Of a stretch of DNA of 64,000 nucleotides, positions 46,061 through 56,201 are shown in pieces. Source of the stretch: Providencia alcalifaciens. GTDB taxonomy: Bacteria; Pseudomonadota; Gammaproteobacteria; Enterobacterales; Enterobacteriaceae. A program made the position numbers and the translations under genes. Numbering within the stretch: position 1 is the first letter of the stretch; each line of letters starts with the position of its first letter. The stretch spans positions 806,001 to 870,000 of the forward strand of contig NZ_OU659204.1 in NCBI RefSeq assembly GCF_915403165.1. The letters are read 5' to 3'. Below the pieces are notes generated by a model. The model did not search any database, had not been told where the DNA came from, and was given only the letters and a program-made list of their open reading frames with translations.

Positions 46061-48055
46061 ATGACGACTCGTAAAACCCTTGCTAATGCTATCCGCTTTC
46101 TAAGTATGGATGCGGTTCAAAAAGCAAAATCAGGGCACCCTGGCGCACCAATGGGCATGGCTGATATTGCTGAAGTTCTTTGGCGCAACCATATGAATCA
46201 TAACCCAGCAGATCCTCATTGGGCTAACCGCGACCGCTTTGTACTGTCTAACGGTCATGGTTCAATGCTGATTTACAGCTTGCTGCATCTGACAGGTTAT
46301 GACTTATCTATTGATGAGTTAAAGAACTTCCGTCAATTACATTCTAAAACCCCAGGTCACCCAGAATATGGTTATACGCCAGGCGTTGAAACCACTACTG
46401 GTCCTTTAGGCCAAGGTATTGCAAACGCAGTCGGTTTTGCGATTGCAGAACGTACTTTAGCGGCACAATTTAACCGCCCAGGGCATGACGTTGTCGACCA
46501 CCACACCTATGTGTTCATGGGTGACGGTTGTATGATGGAAGGTATCTCCCATGAAGTGTGCTCATTAGCAGGTACTCTGAAATTAAATAAACTGGTCGCA
46601 TTCTACGATGACAACGGCATCTCTATCGATGGTGAAGTTGAAGGCTGGTTTACTGATGATACTGCAGCACGTTTCGAAGCATACGGTTGGCACGTTATTC
46701 GTGACATCGATGGTCACAATGCAGACCAAATCAACGCTGCAGTGAACGAAGCTCACAAGCAATCAGACAAACCAACGCTGATTATGTGCAAAACCGTTAT
46801 CGGTTTTGGTTCACCAAACAAAGCAGGCACCGAAGCGGTTCATGGCGCACCTTTAGGTGATGCAGAAATCGCAGCAACTCGTGAAGCACTGGGTTGGAAA
46901 TTCGGTCCATTCGAAATTCCAGCGGATATCTATCAAGCTTGGGATGCGCGCGAAGCGGGTAAAGAAAAACAGCATTCTTGGAATGAAAAATTTGCGGCAT
47001 ACGCAAAAGCACATCCAGAATTAGCGAAAGAATTCGAACGTCGTATGGCGGGTGAACTGCCAGCGAACTTTGATGCAGAAGCGAAAAAATTCGTTGAAAA
47101 CCTGCAACAAAACCCTGCGAACATCGCAAGCCGTAAAGCATCTCAAAACGCGTTAGAAGCATTCGGTAAAGTATTACCTGAATTCATGGGCGGTTCTGCG
47201 GACTTAGCGCCAAGTAACTTAACCATGTGGTCTGGCTCTAAACCTCTGAATGAAGACAAAGCGGGTAACTACATCCATTACGGTGTTCGCGAATTCGGTA
47301 TGTCCGCTATCATGAACGGTATCGCTCTGCACGGCGGTTTCATCCCTTACGGCGCAACATTCTTAATGTTCGTTGAATACGCACGTAACGCAGTACGTAT
47401 GGCAGCGCTGATGAAAATTCGCAGCATCTTCGTTTATACCCATGACTCTATCGGTCTGGGTGAAGATGGTCCAACGCACCAACCAGTAGAACAACTGGCA
47501 AGCCTGCGTGTGACTCCAAACATGAGCACATGGCGTCCATGTGACCAAGTGGAATCGGCGGTTGCATGGAAATATGCCATTGAGCGTAAAGATGGCCCAA
47601 GTGCACTGATTTTCTCTCGTCAAAACCTGGAACAGCAACCTCGTACCGCTGAGCAATTAGCGAATATCGAGAAAGGGGCTTATATCCTGAAAGATTGCGC
47701 AGGCACACCTGAGCTTCTCTTTATTGCAACCGGTTCTGAAGTTGAATTAGCGGTGAAAGCGGCTGACCAACTGACTGCGGAAGGTCGTAAAGTTCGCGTG
47801 GTTTCTATGCCTTCTACGGATGTATTCGACAAGCAAGACGCGGCTTACCGTGAAGCTGTTCTGCCTGCAAACGTAAGTGCTCGTGTGGCTATCGAAGCGG
47901 GTATTGCAGATTACTGGTTCAAATACACTGGTCTGAATGGCGCTATCATTGGTATGCACTCATTCGGTGAATCTGCACCAGCGGATCAGCTGTACAAAGA
48001 GTTCGGTATTACGGTTGAAAACGCTGTTAAAGCGGCAAAATCGCTGCTGAAATAA
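46061..48055 (+). CDS. tktA: Transketolase
   Basis: TPP-dependent transfer of two-carbon units in the non-oxidative pentose phosphate pathway. It has 664 residues. TPP-binding motif [19 protein letters not shown]-terminal [20 protein letters not shown], and the sugar-phosphate binding GAPLG and [15 protein letters not shown] regions are present. Start at 46061 ([13 protein letters not shown]) with GGAG 8 nt upstream; an in-frame ATG at 45998 is unsupported. Followed by epd-pgk-fbaA as in the tktA-epd neighbourhood of enterobacteria. Confidence 0.97.
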   Translation: MTTRKTLANAIRFLSMDAVQKAKSGHPGAPMGMADIAEVLWRNHMNHNPADPHWANRDRFVLSNGHGSMLIYSLLHLTGYDLSIDELKNFRQLHSKTPGHPEYGYTPGVETTTGPLGQGIANAVGFAIAERTLAAQFNRPGHDVVDHHTYVFMGDGCMMEGISHEVCSLAGTLKLNKLVAFYDDNGISIDGEVEGWFTDDTAARFEAYGWHVIRDIDGHNADQINAAVNEAHKQSDKPTLIMCKTVIGFGSPNKAGTEAVHGAPLGDAEIAATREALGWKFGPFEIPADIYQAWDAREAGKEKQHSWNEKFAAYAKAHPELAKEFERRMAGELPANFDAEAKKFVENLQQNPANIASRKASQNALEAFGKVLPEFMGGSADLAPSNLTMWSGSKPLNEDKAGNYIHYGVREFGMSAIMNGIALHGGFIPYGATFLMFVEYARNAVRMAALMKIRSIFVYTHDSIGLGEDGPTHQPVEQLASLRVTPNMSTWRPCDQVESAVAWKYAIERKDGPSALIFSRQNLEQQPRTAEQLANIEKGAYILKDCAGTPELLFIATGSEVELAVKAADQLTAEGRKVRVVSMPSTDVFDKQDAAYREAVLPANVSARVAIEAGIADYWFKYTGLNGAIIGMHSFGESAPADQLYKEFGITVENAVKAAKSLLK

Positions 48056-48128
48056 TTCATTTTATACCTTGAGGTGCATTCGGAATAAGCGGCTGCACCT
48101 CTGAAAATAAAGTGAATTAACCTAATTT

Positions 48129-48168
48129 ACGCCTCAATATCAAGTTTGGTATTGGGGCGTTGTTTTTT
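48129..48168 (+). terminator. Rho-independent terminator of tktA
   Basis: ACGCCTCAATA/TATTGGGGCGT stem, then TGTTTTTTT. Confidence 0.9.
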
Positions 48169-48392
48169 TGTGCACCGTTTCTTGTTTTTCTATTGCGTTC
48201 TCTAAATATATCCCTTAATCTAAAACTCAACAAGCTGAACCGTTTCAGTTGTATTTGGAATAATGTAAATAAATTTTAAAAATGTCGAGTGAAGCACACT
48301 TTTGATGTTTGACAGTTAAAATGAGCAGTAGAGTTGGTGGTAGTCAGTTATCCTTAGCAACCGTGTGATTTTGCTCAGATACAAGGTGTAGA
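48169..48392. promoter_or_regulatory. epd upstream region
   Basis: 224 bp of non-coding DNA. A consensus -35 TTGACA occurs at 48309-48314, but no good -10 lies at the right distance, so the promoter cannot be placed with confidence. Confidence 0.3.
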
Positions 48393-49412
48393 ATGGCAAT
48401 CAGGGTAGCAATAAACGGCTTCGGTCGAATTGGTCGAAGTGTTCTCAGAGCGTTATATGAATCAGGTCGCCGGGCAGAAATTGTCGTTGTTGCGGTCAAT
48501 GAATTAGCGGAACCAGAAGGTATCGCTCATTTGCTGAAGTATGATTCAAGTCACGGACGCTTTGCGTGGGATGTTCGCCTCAATGGCGACCAGCTACAAG
48601 TTGGAGATGACAGCATGCGTCTTTTCCATCAAGCGGATATCAGCAAGCTACCTTGGAAAGAGTTAGGTGTGGATGTGGTGTTAGATTGCACGGGCGTTTA
48701 TGGCTCTCGCGAAGATGGGTTAAAGCATCTGCAAGCCGGCGCGAAAAAAGTGCTCTTTTCCCATCCGGGAACCGATGATCTCGATGCGACCATTGTGTAT
48801 GGCGTCAACCATGACAGCCTACAAAGAAGCGATAGCATCGTTTCCAATGCATCTTGTACCACCAACTGTATTATTCCAGTCATCAAAGTGTTGGATGATG
48901 CATTTGGTATCGAGTCGGGCACAGTCACCACCATTCATGCATCCATGAATGATCAACCTGTGATTGACGCCTACCATAAAGATTTACGCAGAACGCGCGC
49001 AGCGAGTCAGTCGATTATTCCTGTTGATACGAAACTAGCAGCGGGGATCACGCGAATTTTTCCAAAATTCCAAGGCAGCTTTGAAGCGATTTCTGTACGC
49101 GTTCCAACTACCAATGTCACGGCCATTGACTTAAGCGTCACTGTGGATGCGCATGTTTGTGTTGATAACGTCAACAAGCTATTACAGAGCGCCGCGCATG
49201 GGCATTTTCGTGGTATAGTAGACTATACTGAACTACCGTTAGTCTCGATGGATTTTAATCATGATCCGCACAGTGCGATTATTGATGGCACGCAAACACG
49301 AGTTAGCGGCAAGAACTTAATCAAAACCCTGGTTTGGTGTGATAACGAATGGGGGTTTGCTAACCGGATGCTAGATACAACCCTAGCGATGGCAGCAACA
49401 GGTTTAAATTAA
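48393..49412 (+). CDS. epd: D-erythrose-4-phosphate dehydrogenase
   Basis: NAD-dependent oxidation of erythrose 4-phosphate to 4-phosphoerythronate, the first step of pyridoxal 5'-phosphate synthesis. It has 339 residues of the GAPDH superfamily: Rossmann start [21 protein letters not shown] and catalytic Cys in [12 protein letters not shown] (about Cys155). Epd-type features that separate it from GapA include [29 protein letters not shown]. First gene of the epd-pgk-fbaA cluster. Confidence 0.96.
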   Translation: MAIRVAINGFGRIGRSVLRALYESGRRAEIVVVAVNELAEPEGIAHLLKYDSSHGRFAWDVRLNGDQLQVGDDSMRLFHQADISKLPWKELGVDVVLDCTGVYGSREDGLKHLQAGAKKVLFSHPGTDDLDATIVYGVNHDSLQRSDSIVSNASCTTNCIIPVIKVLDDAFGIESGTVTTIHASMNDQPVIDAYHKDLRRTRAASQSIIPVDTKLAAGITRIFPKFQGSFEAISVRVPTTNVTAIDLSVTVDAHVCVDNVNKLLQSAAHGHFRGIVDYTELPLVSMDFNHDPHSAIIDGTQTRVSGKNLIKTLVWCDNEWGFANRMLDTTLAMAATGLN

Positions 49413-49515
49413 TTGGCGTCTGACAGACCGCGAGGCACAATAGATAAATACGCTATTGACCACCTTGCACAGTCGCTAATGAAAACTTTATAGAGAATCA
49501 ACAAGAGGATTCACC

Positions 49516-50679
49516 ATGTCTGTAATTAAGATGACCGATTTGGACTTAGCGGGTAAACGCGTTTTCATTCGTTCGGACCTAAACGTTCCTGTTAAAGACG
49601 GTAAAGTTACTTCAGATGCACGTATCCGTGCTTCATTACCAACAATTGAATTAGCGCTGAAACAAGGTGCTAAAGTCATGGTTACTTCCCACCTCGGTCG
49701 TCCGACGGAAGGTGAGTACAATGAAGAGTTTTCACTGCAACCTGTTGTTGACTATCTGGCAGAAAAATTAGACAACCCAGTTCGTTTGGTGAAAGACTAC
49801 CTGAACGGTGTTGATATCGCTGAAGGCGAATTAGTGGTTCTGGAAAACGTTCGCTTCAATAAAGGCGAAAAGAAAGACGACGAAACCCTGTCTAAACAGT
49901 ATGCAGCACTGTGTGATGTCTACGTTATGGATGCATTCGGTACTGCTCACCGCGCTCAAGCATCAACTCACGGTGTGGCTAAATTCTCTCCAGTTGCGTG
50001 TGCAGGCCCTCTGTTAAGCAACGAATTAGAAGCATTAGGCAAAGCGTTAGGTAACCCAGCGCGCCCAATGGTTGCTATCGTAGGCGGTTCTAAAGTTTCC
50101 ACTAAACTGACTGTATTAGATTCCCTGTCTAAAATTGCTGACCAACTGATTGTTGGTGGTGGTATCGCGAATACTTTCATCGCAGCAGAGGGTAACAATG
50201 TGGGTCGTTCACTGTATGAAGCTGACCTGATCCCTGAAGCGAAAAAATTACTGGCTCATTGCCAGATCCCTGTACCAACAGACGTTCGTGTTGCAACTGA
50301 GTTCTCAGAAACTGCTGAAGCAACCCTGAAAGCCAGCAACACCATCAAAGATGATGAGCAAATTCTGGACTTAGGTGATGAATCCGCAGAACGTCTGGCT
50401 GAAATTCTGAAGAATGCGAAAACCATTCTTTGGAACGGCCCAGTGGGCGTATTTGAATTCCCTAACTTCCGTAAGGGAACTGAAATCGTTGCTCGTGCTA
50501 TCGCAGACAGTGACGCTTTCTCAATCGCTGGTGGTGGCGACACCCTAGCGGCGATCGATTTATTTGGTATCGCTGATAAGATTTCATACATCTCTACTGG
50601 TGGCGGTGCTTTCCTTGAATTCGTTGAAGGCAAAAAGCTCCCAGCTGTTGTGATGCTAGAAGAACGTGCTAAAGCGTAA
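49516..50679 (+). CDS. pgk: Phosphoglycerate kinase
   Basis: Glycolytic enzyme transferring phosphate from 1,3-bisphosphoglycerate to ADP. It has 387 residues, the same as E. coli. Substrate-binding [15 protein letters not shown] and SHLGRP at the N-terminus, nucleotide-binding [11 protein letters not shown] in the middle, and GGGDTLAAI plus [10 protein letters not shown] near the C-terminus are all intact. A GAGG ribosome binding site precedes the ATG. The 103-bp gap from epd probably carries an extra promoter. Confidence 0.98.
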   Translation: MSVIKMTDLDLAGKRVFIRSDLNVPVKDGKVTSDARIRASLPTIELALKQGAKVMVTSHLGRPTEGEYNEEFSLQPVVDYLAEKLDNPVRLVKDYLNGVDIAEGELVVLENVRFNKGEKKDDETLSKQYAALCDVYVMDAFGTAHRAQASTHGVAKFSPVACAGPLLSNELEALGKALGNPARPMVAIVGGSKVSTKLTVLDSLSKIADQLIVGGGIANTFIAAEGNNVGRSLYEADLIPEAKKLLAHCQIPVPTDVRVATEFSETAEATLKASNTIKDDEQILDLGDESAERLAEILKNAKTILWNGPVGVFEFPNFRKGTEIVARAIADSDAFSIAGGGDTLAAIDLFGIADKISYISTGGGAFLEFVEGKKLPAVVMLEERAKA

Positions 50680-50696
50680 TTAATTTGTTCATACAC

Positions 50697-50720
50697 AACA
50701 GGCAGCGTAGGCTGCCTGTT
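50697..50720 (+). other. Stem-loop between pgk and fbaA
   Basis: AACAGGCAGC/GCTGCCTGTT stem with GTAG loop and no T-run. It probably marks RNA processing or stabilises the pgk 3' end rather than terminating. Confidence 0.7.
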
Positions 50721-50739
50721 CACCACAGGACCTTTTCAC

Positions 50740-51816
50740 ATGTCTAAAATTTTTGATTTTGTTAAACCAGGTGTTATCACTGGTGATGATGTACAGAAAG
50801 TTTTCGCGGTTGCCAAAGAAAATAACTTTGCATTACCAGCTGTGAACTGTGTTGGTACTGATTCAATTAACGCCGTACTTGAAGCGGCAGCAAAAGTACG
50901 TGCTCCAGTGATTATTCAGTTCTCTAACGGTGGTGCTGCATTTATCGCAGGTAAAGGCCTAAAAGCTGAAGGACAACAAGCGGCGATTTTAGGTGCGATT
51001 TCTGGCGCTCATCACGTCCATCAAATGGCAGAGCATTACGGTGTTCCAGTTATTCTACACACTGACCACTGTGCGAAGAAATTGCTGCCATGGATTGATG
51101 GTTTGTTAGATGCGGGTGAAAAACACTACGCGAAAACCGGTAAACCACTGTTCTCTTCTCACATGATTGACCTGTCAGAAGAATCTCTGGAAGAAAACAT
51201 TGCAATCTGTTCTAAATATTTAGAGCGCATGGCGAAAATCGACATGACTCTGGAAATCGAATTAGGTTGTACTGGTGGTGAAGAAGACGGTGTTGATAAC
51301 ACTGGCATGGACAGCTCAGCGCTGTACACCCAACCAGAAGACGTGGCTTATGCTTATGAAAAACTGAATGCTATCAGCCCTCGTTTCACTATCGCAGCCT
51401 CTTTTGGTAACGTACACGGTGTTTATAAGCCAGGTAACGTACAATTAACGCCAAAAATTCTGCGTAACTCCCAAGACTACGTGTCTGAGAAATTCAACCT
51501 GCCACACAATAGCTTAGACTTCGTATTCCACGGTGGTTCCGGTTCAAGCGCTGCTGAAATCAAAGAAGCAGTTAGCTACGGTGTTATCAAAATGAACATC
51601 GATACCGATACTCAGTGGGCTAATTGGGATGGTATTTTACAGTATTACAAAGCGAAAGAAGGCTACCTGCAATCTCAGTTAGGTAACCCAGAAGGCGATG
51701 ATAAGCCAAACAAAAAATACTACGATCCACGTGTGTGGCTGCGTAAATCACAAGAATCTATGGTTGTTCGTTTAGAGCAAGCATTCAAAGAACTGAACTG
51801 CGTAGACGTTCTGTAA
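50740..51816 (+). CDS. fbaA: Class II fructose-bisphosphate aldolase
   Basis: Zn2+-dependent aldolase splitting fructose 1,6-bisphosphate. It has 358 residues (E. coli 359). Metal ligands in HTDHCAKK (first zinc His), HGVYKPG and VFHGGSGSS; the class II signature GVPVILHTDHCAKKLLPW and the Glu-rich LEIELGCTGGEEDGVDN are present. Transcribed with pgk and followed by a strong terminator. Confidence 0.98.
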   Translation: MSKIFDFVKPGVITGDDVQKVFAVAKENNFALPAVNCVGTDSINAVLEAAAKVRAPVIIQFSNGGAAFIAGKGLKAEGQQAAILGAISGAHHVHQMAEHYGVPVILHTDHCAKKLLPWIDGLLDAGEKHYAKTGKPLFSSHMIDLSEESLEENIAICSKYLERMAKIDMTLEIELGCTGGEEDGVDNTGMDSSALYTQPEDVAYAYEKLNAISPRFTIAASFGNVHGVYKPGNVQLTPKILRNSQDYVSEKFNLPHNSLDFVFHGGSGSSAAEIKEAVSYGVIKMNIDTDTQWANWDGILQYYKAKEGYLQSQLGNPEGDDKPNKKYYDPRVWLRKSQESMVVRLEQAFKELNCVDVL

Positions 51817-51840
51817 TTTACGAGTTTGTCTTGTGAATAA

Positions 51841-51879
51841 ATCATCCCCCAGCAGGGTAGCTTGCTGGGGGATTTTTTA
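51841..51879 (+). terminator. Rho-independent terminator of fbaA
   Basis: ATCCCCCAGCA/TGCTGGGGGAT stem followed by TTTTTT. Confidence 0.94.
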
Positions 51880-51903
51880 TGTTTTCAACTAACGAGCCTG
51901 TGA

Positions 51904-51956
51904 CTTGCCCGTATTGATTGCTAGCGTCTTGCCCGTATTGATTGCTAGCGTCTTGC
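51904..51956. repeat. 24-bp tandem repeat after fbaA
   Basis: Two perfect copies (51904-51927 and 51928-51951) of a unit beginning CTTGCCCGTATTG, followed by the first five bases of a third. Non-coding on the plus strand. Confidence 0.8.
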
Positions 51957-52014
51957 ATTTCTTGTAATCTTCGCGTGCTTTGAACAATCAGAAATGCCCT
52001 ATAAGGTAATGCAA

Positions 52015-52290
52015 ATGACTGAACACACATCTAAAGACCCATTGCATGGGGTCACGCTTGAAATGCAGGTAACAGAATTAGTTAACCATTATGGTTGGGC
52101 AAAATTAGGCAGCATTATCAAAATAAACTGCTTCAATAAAGATCCAAGTGTTAAATCAAGCTTAAAATTCCTACGAAGAACACCATGGGCGCGGGCTGAA
52201 GTTGAAGCTCTCTATCTTGATATGCGAGAAGACGATTCAATGGATGAAGCCAATTTGTCTGATGACCCGTGGGGCAATCACCGGATTTAA
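52015..52290 (+). CDS. VF530-family small protein (DUF2132)
   Basis: 91 residues. The compact domain [21 protein letters not shown]...[28 protein letters not shown] is typical of the VF530/DUF2132 family, whose Vibrio member is described as DNA-binding with a four-helix fold; cellular function is unknown. Start at 52015 (MTEHTSKDP) with TAAGGT 7-8 nt upstream. In-frame ATGs at 51994 and 52009 are possible but fit less well. The acidic tail [18 protein letters not shown] is lineage-specific. Confidence 0.85.
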   Translation: MTEHTSKDPLHGVTLEMQVTELVNHYGWAKLGSIIKINCFNKDPSVKSSLKFLRRTPWARAEVEALYLDMREDDSMDEANLSDDPWGNHRI

Positions 52291-52358
52291 TATCTTACAT
52301 CCCGTCGCGCTATGATCTCTATCTATGGATCGTCACTACGAATGGAGAATAAACCACC

Positions 52359-52772
52359 ATGCTTATTCGCCTTGCTACTTTGCAGGACATTGCCTCACTG
52401 CTCAATATTGATACCTATATCATGGTTGACCCTATGCGTGGGCAGCAAATTCAAAATTGGGTTACAAATCAAAGCTGCTATCTTGCGGAGGAGGAGGGGG
52501 AAGTGCTGGGGTATGGGGTATTAAATTACCATTTCTTTGGTTGTGGTTTTATTGAAATGATTATGGTTGCTGAGCGGTTTCGCCACCGAGGCATTGGCCT
52601 TGCGCTGTTGAAGGCTTTACAGGAAATTTGCCATCACCCTAAATTATTTACATCGACCAATCAATCCAATTTGTTGATGCAAAAATTACTATCAAAATCG
52701 GGTTTTATTCCTAGCGGACAGATTGATAATCTCGATGATAATGACCCTGAAATTATTTTTTATCATAAATAA
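52359..52772 (+). CDS. GNAT-family N-acetyltransferase
   Basis: 137 residues. The GNAT fold is recognised by N-terminal IRLATLQDIASLLNID, the central beta-strand pair CYLAEEEGEVLGYGVL, and the acetyl-CoA loop VAERFRHRGIGLALL (R-x-x-G-I-G). The acceptor substrate is unknown. The C-terminal half is somewhat unusual (STNQSNLLMQKLLSKSGF), with the common asparagine and Gly-Phe positions kept. GGAG lies about 11 nt before the ATG, rather far. Confidence 0.85.
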   Translation: MLIRLATLQDIASLLNIDTYIMVDPMRGQQIQNWVTNQSCYLAEEEGEVLGYGVLNYHFFGCGFIEMIMVAERFRHRGIGLALLKALQEICHHPKLFTSTNQSNLLMQKLLSKSGFIPSGQIDNLDDNDPEIIFYHK

Positions 52773-52814
52773 AAATCATTGATATCAGTTTAGACTGCTT
52801 TTATGAATGAAAAC

Positions 52815-52840
52815 GCCCCCTAAAAAGATGCTTAGAGGGC
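52815..52840. terminator. Terminator at the end of the fimbrial operon
   Basis: GCCCCCTAA/TTAGAGGGC stem with one mismatch. On the minus strand GTTTTCATT follows, so it more likely ends the leftward fimbrial transcript than the GNAT gene. Confidence 0.65.
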
Positions 52841-52891
52841 ATGATTACGTAGCGATTAAGTTAGGCTGTAGGTGGTATAAATACAACGGCA

Positions 52892-53149
52892 TTACAGATT
52901 AATCGGTATTATTACCGAAGAATTTCTACGCTCTAAAAAGTAATTTAAATCGCACTGAAGTACATTGGCAAAAATACATAATCGGTGGATCGTGAAATTT
53001 TGAGTTCCGCGCTCATAGCGAGAGATCTGTTGTTGGCTTAAGCCGGTTTTCTTACCAAGAATACTGGCACTCCAGCCTAATAATAGTCGGCGTTTACGAA
53101 CTTTTGCACCAATATCGGTATTGGAAATTTGGTTGTCGTAGAGAGTCAT
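52892..53149 (-). CDS. MrpJ-like HTH regulator at the end of the fimbrial operon
   Basis: 85 residues dominated by an HTH_3/XRE domain: IGAKVRKRRLLLGWSASILGKKTGLSQQQISRYERG, with the recognition helix in LSQQQISRYE. Small HTH proteins of this type close many Proteus and Providencia fimbrial operons; MrpJ represses flagellar genes when fimbriae are made. A GAGGA ribosome binding site lies 7 nt upstream and the gene starts 33 bp after the membrane protein gene, so it is probably cotranscribed. Whether it represses motility here is inferred. Confidence 0.8.
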   Translation of the reverse strand: MTLYDNQISNTDIGAKVRKRRLLLGWSASILGKKTGLSQQQISRYERGTQNFTIHRLCIFANVLQCDLNYFLERRNSSVIIPINL

Positions 53150-53182
53150 TATGCTGTCCTCGTTTATCTTTTAATTTTCTCA

Positions 53183-54571
53183 TTATGCAAATGAGAAAAT
53201 ATTGGTGTGAAAGAAAGATTGACCATTAAATAAATTTAATCCAATAATAAAAACGCTTAGGCCAATAATAAAAGTGCTAAAACTAAATAATAAAGATAAA
53301 TGCTTGTTAATATAGAAACTGGATTGTTCTTTTAATGGGAATGACGCATCTGCAAATGATAAAAACAGTATAATAATTCCCCAGTGTAATACTGATTGTA
53401 AAAATGGGTGCTCTAAGTTGCTGTTAATAACCACAGGTGTTAATGCTAATACCAAGGATATGGAATATCCGTTACCATTTTTTTTGTATTTAATAATTGA
53501 CTGGTAAATAACATATATTCCACCTGTTATTAGTAATGACATGAAAATAAGGTTAATAAACCCGCCAGTCATAATCCAACGTAATATCTCATTATAAACA
53601 TGTGGCACAATATAATTTTCTGAACTTAAAAATGGGAGCTGGTTTTTCTCCATGCTCGCATTAAGCATTAAAGGTTGTTCCCAAACTTCAGCTGAAGGGT
53701 AGATAAACAGTGAAATAGAAAACCGTAACATTTGCTTAAGGTGAAAGCGGTTGATTATCTCATTGTCGATATACTTTGGGCATAGCTGAATAAGGTAAAC
53801 TCCAATAAATACAGCAACAGCAATAATGAAATAGCTGGCACTCACTCTTACTTTATTTTTTTGATAAAACAAGCAGATAAAAACAAATGCACAAACTGCA
53901 AAACTCAGTGTAGTGGTGATAGATTGTAAAACAACCAGTGTCACCGTAAACAAGAAAATGCAAAGGCTTAATAGCGTGATTCGGCATTTCTCTTGAATGA
54001 ACGATGCAAGTTTAAATTGCGATAACACTAGGGTCATCAACGAAAACATGCAGCTCATTGCCATGTTAACCGACAAAATGGTAATTTGTTGCGTCAAACC
54101 ATATGATCGCATATCAGTTGCAAAATAAAAAATAGTGGTTTCAAAAAAGTATTGATAAATAGTAAATAAACACTGAATAACATTAATCGCGATAAAACAA
54201 TAAATACAAAAAGATTGAATTAACCACTTCTCTCGTATTTGCAATCCGACAATATACAGTATGACTCCTGCACTAATACCAGACCAATACCAAAATATAA
54301 TGTTATGACTTTCTTTTATATAAAAAAGGTTGATGCTTAATATGGCTAATGCTAAACAGAAACACATTGCAGGAATAGTAATGAAAATTCGATTTTTTCT
54401 ATAAAACACTGTAAATGCAATGATGGAAATGATTAATGCAATCGCTAACCAGCTAATAATATTTTGAGGCAGCGATTGCCTTAAGCTACCTAAATTATCA
54501 ATATAAATTATGCTGGCGAGATTCCAAATAATAAAAATACTAATAAATACAGCACGAGAAAGCATAATCAT
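53183..54571 (-). CDS. O-antigen ligase/PglL-like polytopic membrane protein in fimbrial operon
   Basis: 462 residues with about 11-12 predicted TM helices and one large extracytoplasmic loop (about 270-345). The loop end IVPHVYNEILRWIMTGGFINLI resembles the Wzy_C motif (H-N-x-x-L...E-x-G), with a two-residue insertion between His and Asn. The segment NSNLEHPFLQSVLHW resembles the Glu-Pro-Phe-x-x-Ser-x-x-His signature of PglL-type O-oligosaccharyltransferases. These enzymes move lipid-linked sugars onto protein or lipid A in the periplasm. It starts 39 bp after the tip-adhesin stop and ends 33 bp before the HTH gene. Family similarity is remote; a polysaccharide polymerase is the main alternative. 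Confidence 0.6.
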   Translation of the reverse strand: MIMLSRAVFISIFIIWNLASIIYIDNLGSLRQSLPQNIISWLAIALIISIIAFTVFYRKNRIFITIPAMCFCLALAILSINLFYIKESHNIIFWYWSGISAGVILYIVGLQIREKWLIQSFCIYCFIAINVIQCLFTIYQYFFETTIFYFATDMRSYGLTQQITILSVNMAMSCMFSLMTLVLSQFKLASFIQEKCRITLLSLCIFLFTVTLVVLQSITTTLSFAVCAFVFICLFYQKNKVRVSASYFIIAVAVFIGVYLIQLCPKYIDNEIINRFHLKQMLRFSISLFIYPSAEVWEQPLMLNASMEKNQLPFLSSENYIVPHVYNEILRWIMTGGFINLIFMSLLITGGIYVIYQSIIKYKKNGNGYSISLVLALTPVVINSNLEHPFLQSVLHWGIIILFLSFADASFPLKEQSSFYINKHLSLLFSFSTFIIGLSVFIIGLNLFNGQSFFHTNIFSFA

Positions 54572-54610
54572 AAAATTTTACTGCATGTTAATTATAAAAT
54601 AGCATGTTAA

Positions 54611-55669
54611 TTATAAATAAGTCGCAATTAACCACGCGTTACCGGTGTATTTTCCTGGCTCAGCATCTAGCCCATAAAGGTGGCTTTCGATTTCAATATT
54701 TTTCACTTTATCAATGGTAGTCTCGATGGTTTTACCCCGTTGATTACTTTCTGCATCGTACAGTGATAACTCAGAGTAAATCGTGTTATTACCTGACTTC
54801 AGCGGCACACGTTTTTGCGGATCGTTATCCATAACGTAATCTAAGGCAAATTTCACTCTAACCCCCTGACTTCTATCACATTGATAGGTCGCAGTACGGG
54901 TTTGTTTACTATCAAATTCAATGGCATCCAATGTATTGTGGTTAATATTTAGATTATCAATATTGGATTTGCAGTTTGATGGGTAGTTAATTACCGACTG
55001 AGTTAAATCTAGTTTTACACTCGCTTTATCCGCGGGAACGAACACATCAGGTGTACCTGGATATTGGAACATTCGGGTATAGCCTGCAATCATTGCAGGA
55101 GGGATGACAACCTTGCCATCTATCGGAATATCTTTTACATAAATACGTACTTCAAATGGGAATTGAACGGTGAAGAACCCAGCATCTAATGGCCCCATTT
55201 CTTCGGAAGAACATCCACGCCCAGAAATGTTTTTCCAACCCTGAGTAATTCCATTGTCTGAATACAGTGTGAAGTAAGTATTTGCATTAATTTTATAAGC
55301 GGTGAGCCCCTTAATGTTAAAGCCCGCTTCTGGCATATAAGCAAAAACACGATGAAAGGCATAATTCCATGCCAGTCCGTTTTGGTAGTTACCCGCTAAA
55401 AAATTCACTTTGCAATATACAGTACCGTAAGGTTGCGATGAATTAGCATCGATCACGATGCCCTCTTTGTTTGGTGGAGCGACAGAATAGTATTTTGCAC
55501 CATCGCTACCAATGGTCGGTGTGCTCGCGATGACCGAGTTATTAGAGACAAGATTCATTCTATAGCCACCACCACTGGATGAGTAGCGAGTTAACCCATG
55601 AGACACTTGGCTATATAAAAACAGTGACATAAACACTGCTATTAACGAAATTTTGGATGTTTTTTTCAT
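54611..55669 (-). CDS. Two-domain fimbrial tip adhesin
   Basis: 352 residues, about twice the size of a pilin. Signal peptide ends near QVSHG (residue 25). The N-terminal half (about 26-210), with cysteines in TVYCKVNF and GRGCSSEE, is presumably the receptor-binding lectin domain. The C-terminal half (about 215-352) has the pilin-type Cys pair (YPSNCKS and YQCDRSQG) and an incomplete Ig fold completed by the next subunit. Position after the minor subunits matches MrpH-like or FimH-like adhesins. No conserved receptor motif is recognised. Confidence 0.85.
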   Translation of the reverse strand: MKKTSKISLIAVFMSLFLYSQVSHGLTRYSSSGGGYRMNLVSNNSVIASTPTIGSDGAKYYSVAPPNKEGIVIDANSSQPYGTVYCKVNFLAGNYQNGLAWNYAFHRVFAYMPEAGFNIKGLTAYKINANTYFTLYSDNGITQGWKNISGRGCSSEEMGPLDAGFFTVQFPFEVRIYVKDIPIDGKVVIPPAMIAGYTRMFQYPGTPDVFVPADKASVKLDLTQSVINYPSNCKSNIDNLNINHNTLDAIEFDSKQTRTATYQCDRSQGVRVKFALDYVMDNDPQKRVPLKSGNNTIYSELSLYDAESNQRGKTIETTIDKVKNIEIESHLYGLDAEPGKYTGNAWLIATYL

Positions 55670-55684
55670 TGTCGTTACCTAACT

Positions 55685-56197
55685 TTAAAGATAATCAATC
55701 ATCACTGACAGTGCCGCATTAAACGGGCCGACTTCAAGTGTTTCGGGCACTTGATTCGTAACTAATTGTGACTGCAAGGTCAATGTGGCGGTGTCACCAC
55801 TCACTGACGGGAAAATGGGCTCCCATTTCAGTAGATTGATAGCGGTATTTCTATTGGCTTGGGAAAAGCGGATCCCTAAGCCTTGAATCGTGGTGCTTAA
55901 TACCGTTTCGTTATTAATCGTGAGGGTGGATCCCTCTTTTGGGGATAAGTAAACCCGTAAATTTTTGCGCAGATCGCACTGTTTAATTAGGATCCCAAAG
56001 TTGTATTTTTCTTCGGTTAAGCGGTCTAACGCCACATTTTGAAAATTCACGTACAGCTCTTTATCGCCATTTTCATTGGTGATCACACAGGATGGACGCA
56101 CCAATGTGGTTTCCAACGTAATTAAAATATCAGCCAGTGAAAAGCTGCTCATTAGTAGGCAAATCGCCCCTAAAAAACCGGATATTTTCATCTGCAT
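55685..56197 (-). CDS. Minor fimbrial subunit
   Basis: 170 residues with signal peptide (cleavage near FSLA, about residue 22). Pilin features: RPSCVITNENGDKE with the first Cys, KQCDLRK with the second, and a C-terminal hydrophobic-aromatic end (ALSVMIDYL) with the penultimate Tyr used as chaperone/usher donor motif. Probably a tip or adaptor subunit next to the adhesin (MrpG-like by position). 15 bp before the adhesin gene. Confidence 0.82.
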   Translation of the reverse strand: MQMKISGFLGAICLLMSSFSLADILITLETTLVRPSCVITNENGDKELYVNFQNVALDRLTEEKYNFGILIKQCDLRKNLRVYLSPKEGSTLTINNETVLSTTIQGLGIRFSQANRNTAINLLKWEPIFPSVSGDTATLTLQSQLVTNQVPETLEVGPFNAALSVMIDYL

Positions 56198-56201
56198 TCT
56201 C

